Of a stretch of 64,000 nucleotides of DNA, positions 56,325 to 64,000 are shown piece by piece. How positions within the stretch are numbered: the stretch's first letter is position 1; each line of letters begins with the position of its first letter. The notes beneath the pieces are model-generated. The model saw nothing but the letters and a program-made list of their open reading frames with translations, searched no databases and was not told where the DNA came from. A program made the translations under genes and the position numbers. The DNA is from Massospora cicadina (Eukaryota; Entomophthoromycota; Entomophthoromycetes; Entomophthorales; Entomophthoraceae), in contig JAKSZP010010613.1 in the NCBI GenBank assembly GCA_022478985.1, positions 124,001 to 188,000 on the forward strand, in the 5' to 3' direction.

Positions 56325-58226
56325 TGCAAGGAGAGTGTCCGTAATTCTCCCATTCCCAGAGAGGTAGTGCAGGATGCACATCCACACCGCCAGAGAACTA
56401 GTCATTAGCAAGATGGTAAACAGGGCACCACGGAGGATGCTGGAGCATGAGGGACCTAGGGCAGGGGTGGACAACGCGGTATATAGTAATAGATAGCCAA
56501 TAAATAACTAAGCTTGGTTGGACCCCAAAGGGGAGTCCATATCCAAGTAAAGATCTGTGCAGGAGTGCTTGGGTGCTTTGATCTGGAAGGGATAAGGGCA
56601 GCCCAGCGGCGCACAAGATACAGGTGATAATTTAGGTAAAATAAACTGACCAACTCTGTTAGAGACCTCCCCAAGGAGGTCCATGCACAGGTTCTCCCAA
56701 GGAACCATATTCAAAAAGTAAAGTAAATGGGAAAATTTTATATTAGGAAAGTCGACCAATATGAAAGGTTGGTCTTTAGGAAACTTACTTAAACAATAGG
56801 GGGAATGTGAAGGTCAAGGCGCTGCCTGACGATCCCATAGTCTTAATCCCCCCTAAGGAGGAGATCGGGGCTCTTAATAATATCTTAATAATAGTATAAA
56901 CGTAGGGTTCAAGCTCACCCTCAAAAATGGCATTCTGACGAATCAGATGCCAACAAATCTTTTAAACCTAGGAGTGGAGGTGGCAAGGGATGACATATAT
57001 GGCGATTGGGCCAATCAAAGGTCGCCAACCTGAAAACTGATGAATTGAGGATTGACAACAACAACAGCAAAAGGCGCCCCAGAGAATCAGGTGCTGCCAA
57101 GCTGAATTGTGCCAAAAATGGAATTGTCAAGGAGTTGAGGAGAGCAGTGGCCAAGCAAATCAGAAGTTGCCAGAAAACTATTAATGTATTTTAATTTAAA
57201 CGTTTGTGATAAGGTTGACACAGAAATGTTGAGCTCTGATTTATCACCAATAAATAAAATTAAATGCGTAAAAGTTTTCATAACGCCTGGGGTACCTAAC
57301 AAACGGTCTAGAATGGGCCCAGATGGGAATATTGGGGGCCAAGATTCTCAAAATAGGCCTGTGGATAGCCCACCACATGCAGACTCTGCGGGAACAAATT
57401 CCCCCATTTCCCCCGTTTCTTAACATAAATACAATTAGACGAAGGTGTTTAGGACAACTTTATCTTCAAATATGTGCAATAAAAACCTTTAAAACCGAAA
57501 ATAAATGTTAAAATATTAATATCATTTGCTGGTATTTTGAAGGTACTCTGGATTTTGAACGGAAAATGAACTATACCTCTGGTTTTGACAAGGCTGCCGC
57601 ATCTCTGTATGCCCTCTCTGGTGGACAGAACAATCCTCCTAAGCGTCAACATTGTCCTTATCACCTTCCAAGGGTTTAGCAACAACTGTTCATCAAGCCA
57701 ACAAATAGGATCTTTAACCACCGCTGAAATCTCCTGCATGTGGGCCTTTGCCTGGGACCTCCTGCCAAATTGGTTTATGGCGATGTGGAAAGATCCTGTT
57801 TAACACAGGGAATTGTTTATTGGTGGAAGTGGTGCTAAGCCTAATTGCACAATAGGCGCATGCTACCATTGGCCAGGGATCTGTAGCTCAAGATTGACCA
57901 AACTTGAGATATTGATTGTAGGTAAAGCTGACCTGATTTAGAAATATCAAAAATCAAACAGGTTTCAAAACCCCAATTGCTGAGCAATTAAATTGAACCA
58001 TTTTTCTTAGTGATATAGCTGGTGCATTTTAACGCCCTTGCTGTAATACAAGGCTGAGCATCATGCACATCCCCAGGACCAACCTGGGCATATCTCGCCT
58101 GGACTTAGCATTAATTCAGGGTATGTCTTAGGTCAGGAAAGCCTTGAAATTTGAACTTTTTGGCCTCCTGACGACCAGCTTTAATCTTACAGTTGGTACC
58201 CTCAATCATGTCATTTTGCCATGACA
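56325..58226 (-). repeat. B2 5' LTR, interrupted by a solo LTR
   Basis: Matches the 3' LTR as 56325-56805 (481 bp) plus 57813-58226 (414 bp). The 1002 bases between are a TG...CA insertion with a GGGAA duplication. Confidence 0.9.
56806..57807. mobile_element. Solo LTR of another family (E), 1002 bp
   Basis: Starts TGTGAAGG and ends TTTAACACA, flanked by GGGAA on both sides (56801-56805, 57808-57812). It encodes no recognisable protein. A solo LTR formed by LTR-LTR recombination fits size, termini and 5-bp duplication. No full-length member of family E is in the window, so orientation is uncertain. Confidence 0.8.
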
Positions 58227-58231
58227 TTGTA

Positions 58232-59032
58232 GCTGGGGTTTGAAATGGGATAAAAGCATAAAATTAGTGGAGAGGTTAATGAAGATTAAATTATTGTGAA
58301 ATAGACTTCTTCTTTTTTTTTTAGTACTAGATGGTCCCAACCCGAGGGGGGGATTCATCAATGTTGTGAAATAGACTTCTTTATTAGTTTAAATGTGTCA
58401 ATATTTTAAGGCCATGTGGGAACATAGTGCCAAGGGGTTTCCATGGCACCATACAATCAGGATCTTTCACTTCCCTATAAATTAGCTACCTGGTTGACGC
58501 CCTCATTGTTCTAAATTACCCTTGTGAATGTGATGGTAGAATCTGCACCTTTTGAGGTTCAGGAAGTGGAGGTGCAATTCCAGAAAGCATCTCTATCAAT
58601 ATATGGGAATGTGATAAAACCTGATCAAATTTCTCATTGGTGCCTTCAAGTACAGATTTCTATTATGAGGGCTCAAGAGTTGACTTATCAAGGCTCAATT
58701 CAGGAGTAGGGACCTTGACTCGCTTTTCATCTAAAATCCTGATGACGCCCCCTCAAGATCTTGTAAGAGGGGGTATAGGGCCATAGAATTGGCAATGTAC
58801 TCAGTTTACCACTGTCTTGATTGATGTCAGCAATGGAGTATTCAGAGTTCACCTTATAGTTGCCTTGTAGGGTCCATACCAATGAACTTCAAGCTATTCT
58901 GTCAACCTCCAGGTTGATGGTGTTAAAGAGAACTAGGTAACCAAATTGAAAACTTGGTAAAGAGGGTCTGCTGACATTAAATTAGGATGTCTCCTTTTTT
59001 GTGGTGGTGACAATTACCTGGATAACTAGGGC
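58232..59032. other. Decayed sequence between B2 and element F
   Basis: No gene seen. An 18-bp sequence, TTGTGAAATAGACTTCTT, is present twice (58292-58309 and 58355-58372), flanking a T-rich tract and a GAGGGGGGG run. 58524-58709 is a short frame without motifs. This is probably 3' untranslated sequence of element F. Confidence 0.4.
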
Positions 59033-59608
59033 TTACTGGACAATCTCATTGGCTAAGGCCCTCATGGTCGGATCAGAGTTCTCAGGAATGTAAGTATCAA
59101 ATAGGGGCTGAACGCTACCTGGTAGTCGAGGGGTACGCCCATATAGAGTTTCAAAGGGGGACATCTTATTATTCAATGGTATCTTATTTGGTAAGCTAGA
59201 AAAGCGCTGGATAGATAGTGGTTCCAGTATGTAGGGTTGGAGGCGGCCATCTTCCACAAAACAGAAATGAGCGTTCCATTAGAACATTCCCCTGTCCCAT
59301 TTCTTGAGGGATTATAGGTGGCGGTGAAACTTTGGTTAGTCCAAAAAGAGAAGTTAGTTCTTTTATACCTGTGAGGTGAAATTTAGCCCATCTCCAAAAG
59401 TAGAGTTTGCGGACATCTGTGTTGAGTGAAAAAGGACAAATAAAGAATATAGAGTGCTTTTTTTGGTGGCAGCAAAAATGTAGATTGCTTCACCCCATTT
59501 AATCAAATGGTCCACAGCTAATAGGATATATTTATGGCCATGTGACCTAATGGATTGAGGGCACACCACATTGATACTGATGACTAAAAGTGCATGATGG
59601 AGCCACAA
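59033..59608 (-). pseudogene. Element F integrase (fragment)
   Basis: 59363-59608 encodes part of the catalytic core (INVVCPQSIRSHGHKYILLAVDHLIKWGEA), resembling element C ILVAIDHLTRWVEA, with the first acidic residue region. 59033-59257 encodes a later part (NKMSPFETLYGRTPRLP). The segment with the second Asp and the Glu is broken, with gaps and stops. No C-terminal chromodomain seen. Confidence 0.7.
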
Positions 59609-59989
59609 CTGAATGTTGGTATCAAGGAACAGCCCAATATTGGGATCAACAAGTCATACAGGTTTCAAGAACTTCCTGGATGGTCTCAACCATCTGATAC
59701 CAATACCATCACTTCTTTAGCCATTCATAAGTCTTTTTCACTGCCCTATGTCCCACAATCATGTGTCCTTCAAGAATAACATCGGTTCAGGAATAAGTGC
59801 GGATATAAGGGAGCCATTTTTTATTGATTTCATATACAGCATTACCTCATTGATATGAGTTTCTCAGGTCATTTTTGGAGCTTGGCTTGAATCTCAGGAG
59901 CCTCCAACTCCCATCGCTTGGGCCAGCCAATTAGATCGTACAGTCAGTACTCTTATGGGGTTAATGCAACTAGTACCAACACTCCCAAG

Positions 59990-61250
59990 AGACCATCAAC
60001 GTTCTGGTGACTCACTCCTTCGCGATGTAAGATAGTAAAATTGTAGTTCTGCAGCCTTAGTTTCCATCTTGCTAACTGTCCATCTGGGTCAATCATCTGC
60101 TGCAGTCATCGGAGTGAGGAATGGTCAGTGATGATGATGAAATGGGTGCTGTATAGGTAGGGCCTGAAATACTTGATCACCAATAACACATCCAGACACT
60201 CACACTTGGTAACACTATAATTTCGTTCAGCCTTGATCAAGCTTTGCTATAGTAAGCCACTGAGCAATCAACCTGATCTTCATCATGCTGTGCTAGGATG
60301 ACCTTTATTGCGACTTCACTAGCATCAGTAAATAGCAAAAATGGCCATAAAAATGTGGACTAACTAAAATAGGTTTATTACAAAGAGTGGTCTGCAACAC
60401 TAAACGCCTATTTCTGCTCAGGATAACAACTGAAAGGTACGTTGTTTTGTATAAGGTAGACCAGGGGTTTAGCTAAGTCAGAAAATTGAGGAATAAACTG
60501 ACAATGATAACCCATCATGTCAAAGAGTACTTTATACCTAAGGCTTTGAGGGCGTGATCTCTTATTAATGATAGAGACTTTATCTGGAATAGGCTGATTT
60601 CCATGTTTTGAGATCTTGTGTCTGAGAAATTCCATTTCATATTGGAAGAAAGAGAACTTTAAAGGCTTGATCTTTATTGAAGCCTTTCTAAGACAATTAA
60701 AAACTTCGTGGAGATGTTTCATGTAGATGCTAATACCTTGCAAGAAGACAGTAATATTATTGAGGTATACAAGAACACATGATAGCTTTATGTCCCCTAA
60801 GATCTCACTCATGGCACGGTGGAAGGTGGAAGTTGAATTGCAAAGGCCCCAGGGTATCCTAATTTGGCTCAAATAAACCTTCATTGGCTATGAGCGCGCA
60901 TTTTGATCAATCTTCAGGTGCTAGCTCTACTTGCCAGTACCCAATAGTGAGATCCATAGTGGACAGATATTGAGAACCAGCAAGCAAGCGGAGAGAGTTG
61001 TTGATCTGGGGCAAAGGGTAACTGTTCTTCTTCACAATAGAGTAATTTTTTGATAGTCCATAACTACACCATGAATGCCATAGTCTTACATACTAACAGG
61101 AGGGGGATGCCCAAGGGCTACGGGAAGGCACAAATAGCCTGGCCTCCATTAGCTGCTTGAGCTCAACAGCCACTTGAGCTTCTTCAAACTTACTCTTTCT
61201 GGTAGGGAAAAATTAAATGGATTGAGCGTCCTCAGTCTCAGCATTATGTA
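59990..61250 (-). pseudogene. Element F reverse transcriptase and RNase H
   Basis: 60408-60884 holds the RT palm and thumb (IPWGLCNSTSTFHRAMSEILGD). The catalytic box at the complement of 60756-60767 reads YLNN, both Asp residues having become Asn. 60890-61250 holds the RT fingers in broken frames. 59990-60420 encodes RNase H: AERNYSVTKCECLDVL, ITDHSSLR, LARWKLRLQNYNFTI. The enzyme is certainly inactive. Confidence 0.8.
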
Positions 61251-61252
61251 AA

Positions 61253-61757
61253 ATGTCATTCATTTTCCCAAAATTCTATGTAGAGTCTGAGAAAAGGTCT
61301 GAGGACTCTTCCAGTAATTATTTAATTTGGCTCTGTTGTTCTCTGGTGAGCTCTTTCCCAATGGAGGTGTCAAATAGAGCTACTAATGGGGGCGTTTCTA
61401 ACCCAAAATCCCTTAGATTTCCAAAACTATGGATGTCATTGATGGCTTCTACAGGAAGGAGGTGAACATAAGTGGATAGAGTATTAGACCCCACAGTCCT
61501 AGGGTTTTCATTGAGGTTATCCAGCAGCACTAATATGGATCCAGCATAGGCAGTATCTAAAATTTCCGGACAGATCAGGACCCCCTTGATGGATGTGTTA
61601 TACATACCTCATATCTACAGAAATTGTTTGAGGGAATATTGATATATACCCAGGTATTGACAATGAATTGGGAATTTGGAGGCATAGTAGTCAGCTTAGG
61701 CAAGTAGATAGGCATTCCCTCTTGTCCATCTACTGCAAAAGGAGTAACTATACTCAA
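61253..61757 (-). pseudogene. Element F protease to RT linker
   Basis: 61575-61757 and 61318-61605 (minus) encode a linker-like stretch (MPIYLPKLTTMPPNSQFIVNTWVYI, then HLLPVEAINDIHSFGNLRDFG). The second part parallels element C 13237-13560 (LHLIPVEEVLLIYDFGSLEEFG), supporting common ancestry of C and F. No active-site DTG seen in these frames. Confidence 0.65.
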
Positions 61758-62140
61758 GAACCCCTTACATGATATTTAATCCTTTTAATATGACTTTTAC
61801 TTTCCAACAGGAAAACCTGGGCTTTAACCTCCGTCTTAACACTGTGGGGAGTTTTAAAAAACCAGTGGGACCCTATGTCAAAATGAGATATAAACCTTAA
61901 TAATAGAACATGATGGCAGAATAGTCCTGAGAAACTGGGTTCTAAATAGAAGGTTGTAACTCAGGTTCTTTAACCTAACAGCTGAGGTATTCGCTGAAAG
62001 CTTGCCAAAGCAAGTGGGAAGCAAGGGTAGGCCCCAATGGACAAAGTGCATTTTTGGTCCAGCTGTGCTGTATTCCATGTAATGTGGCAAGCTAAGAGCA
62101 ATTTTGATGCGCTTTATCAATTTATATATAAATGACATTC

Positions 62141-63990
62141 ATGGGGAACTACAGTTGACAATGGCATGGGAAGGATTATATGAATTCAAACAGTGACACA
62201 TGTAGCTAAGATCCCAAACTAAAGGGTAGAGTGAGAAACATAGGAGTTTCATCAGAAGAAGAGTAAGCAGTATCAGGTTCTTTATTATTGACAAGTATTA
62301 AATCATCTTTTTCAGGTACAGCAGCATTAGACTCATTGAAGGTTGCTAAACATTCTTGAAGTGGTACAGGGATGTCAGCATGAAGTGCCTCGCCCTTAAT
62401 GCCAACTGCCCTTTTCGCGCCTTCTCAGCAAGAGTCTCCCAACAAGTCTTGGAGTTATGATGGAATCCATTGCAATAGGATCATTGAGGTCTGAGGTTTT
62501 TCTGGTTCTCGCCTAGTGGACTTGAGGATAGTTAGGAGAGGTGGATGCAGAGGACTTGGAACGCAGGATAGATGCAGGAATTTCATTAAGTGCTTCATTA
62601 ATTTCCCGTATACATGTGAAGTTGTTCTTATGGCCAATCATGTGCATTTAAACCCCAGTATTAGATCCCAACGTGGAGAGGAACGCAGTTATGGCGTCAT
62701 CCAATGTAGCATGATTAGTGGTTAACAAGGGTTGTGCTTAAGCATAGAATTGTGTGGAGAACTTCACAGGACTTTCTTCTTTGTTCAAGCGAATGGTCAT
62801 GTGTTGCATCTGGTTTGACCAACCATCAGCTCATGCAATATCTATCTAAAATTTAATATACTAATTCTTAGAAGTAAGCTTAAATGTCATAGAAAGTCTC
62901 AAGCGCTCAGCCCTCAACTTCATAAAGGAGTCACCAAAGTTGTATTAAATTACTTTTGGTGCTCTATCCTTGATGCTGTAGATTTGCAAATATGGTGGAT
63001 CGAATCTCATAACCCCCCAGTGCAATTTCTATCTCCTCATTCTAGTACTTACTTTGACTCTTTCCCTCGGTGGATTAGATCTGCTTCTTCTACCTATATC
63101 CTTATCCTCTATTTTGTCCCCTTGCACTGGATAAGATATTCGGCATGAGGATCTATATTTATCATGGACATTTTCCAGTATCTCAATCGCAGGAAGTTGC
63201 TTATGACTAAACTGAAAGAACCTCAAGATTTAGTGATTTGCTCCCTAATCCTCAAATAAAAAAATAATCTTTTAATTTACCCTTGTTGAGTGCATCTTAG
63301 TATACACTAAATTAACCTTTAGAATCACTAGTAGAAAGAGCATATCTCAGTTGAATCCCAATGTGATGGGATCCTTTTTTCCTCATGTCATTGAAAGCAA
63401 ACTTCAACAAGAATGGACCCCTTCAGAGAGCCCCAAAGCCTGTATCAGTATTTGATAATACACTATGCTTCTATTTATATTAAGTTAATTATCTCTTTTT
63501 TTCAGAGAGTTTTCCCTTCTTTTGTTAGGGTAGATAGATCGTTGTCCTCTTACACCACCTTGTAAGTTTATTATTGAATACCTGTGCACCAAAATTTAAA
63601 GCTAAGAAACAATTTTTTCCCCATGAACGCCTGCTTCTTATTGGCCAAGATCTGGTTGCTTATGAACTCCTGAACTAGGGCAATATGAACTTGGTTCCAA
63701 GTATGACATTCCTTTAAATGGGGATTCATAATATTCTGAGCAGTACTATTTAAGCAGGGTTGAATGTGCTTCACCTTCTGATGGTCAGTGGCCTCCTACA
63801 TTGAGCTATCATAAGTGTACAAAAGGCAATACTTGCCTGTCACAGAGTAAATTCCTCCTTGAAACTAGAATTAAAGTTAGTCACAATAGGAGGCGAAAGA
63901 GTTTTGTTGGCAGGAACTGGTGCAGGCTCAGAAATTTTGATTTGCACATAGTTAGGATAGGCTTGTTGATCCAATTGTCATCTTAATTCT
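62141..63990 (-). pseudogene. Element F gag region (partial)
   Basis: Short minus-strand frames at 62455-62637, 63029-63226 (Arg-rich end, RRSRSNPPRERVKVSTRMRR) and 63571-63774 (NSTAQNIMNPHLKECHTWNQVHIALVQEF) fit the position of gag upstream of protease. The last has a capsid-like WxxVxxALxxEF pattern. No CCHC knuckle seen. Assignment rests mostly on position. Confidence 0.45.
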
Positions 63991-64000
63991 TCTAGATCTT

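Larger units (their letters stand above)
51172..58226 (-). mobile_element. Full-length chromovirus element B2
   Basis: Complete minus-strand element with 3' LTR 51172-52064 (893 bp) and 5' LTR 56325-58226, which measures 895 bp without a nested solo LTR. Flanks TTATA (51167-51171) and TTGTA (58227-58231) match at four of five bases. Order in element sense: PBS, short gag, protease, RT, RNase H, integrase, chromodomain, polypurine tract. Without the solo LTR it is about 6.05 kb. RT has YMDV in place of YMDD, and there are frame breaks, so it is not autonomous as read. Confidence 0.93.
59033..64000 (-). mobile_element. Decayed gypsy element F (partial)
   Basis: Minus-strand element running off the right edge. 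In element sense: gag (63990-62141), protease and linker (61757-61253), RT (61250-60408), RNase H (60420-59990), integrase (59608-59033). No LTR was identified in the window. Its RT has YLNN and stops are frequent. Closest in type to element C (same kind of linker and integrase end, no chromodomain seen), not to A, B or D. Confidence 0.75.

Noticed and set aside
1..64000. CRISPR arrays, operons or other prokaryotic systems
   Set aside because: No regularly spaced repeats, no ribosome binding sites with tightly packed genes, and the content is typical of a eukaryotic TE-rich region.

Overview
The window looks like a transposon-packed eukaryotic chromosome, most likely from a filamentous fungus. 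The one host-type gene (42381-44788) resembles the fungal AcrB family. The rest is mostly Ty3/gypsy LTR retrotransposons, non-LTR (LINE) retroposons and AT-rich decayed DNA. A TE-bloated genome such as that of a rust fungus (Pucciniales) would fit, but this is inference. I see no prokaryotic operon, tRNA, rRNA or CRISPR.

Layout. 1-3802: decayed repeats, including a gypsy integrase remnant at the left edge. 3803-40485: one nest of insertions. The outer element, B1 (minus strand, truncated in integrase), is split twice. The first split is gypsy element C (plus, 4615-21967, target duplication GGTCT). C is itself split by gypsy element A (plus, 6325-12550, two 930-bp LTRs) and by a 5.3-kb LINE (16534-21810, 17-bp target duplication) lying in C's 3' LTR. 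The second split is gypsy element D2 (minus, 24741-39852) in B1's 5' LTR. D2 carries relative D1 (plus, 26077-33952) in its own 3' LTR, and D1's integrase is split by a 1.9-kb retroposon encoding only a LINE ORF1-like protein (29964-31886, 17-bp target duplication). 40486-45000: a gene island with the AcrB-like gene. 45000-51171: AT-rich DNA with a decayed B-like fragment. 51172-58226: B2, a full-length minus-strand B element with both LTRs and a 1002-bp solo LTR of another family inside its 5' LTR. 58232-64000: element F, a decayed minus-strand gypsy element that runs off the right edge.

How the parts work. Families A, B and D are chromodomain gypsy elements (chromoviruses). In A and D2 the 11 bases that begin one base after the 5' LTR are perfectly complementary to an 11-mer inside the LTR, 32-33 bases downstream of a TATA-like box. 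B and D1 show weaker versions. This is the signature of Tf1/sushi-type self-primed reverse transcription. Element C instead has a TGG-starting site suggesting tRNA priming. All elements carry frameshifts or stops, and several reverse transcriptase active sites are substituted, so none seems active as read. Some single-base frameshifts lie in homopolymer runs, including one in the host gene, so part of the damage may be sequencing error.
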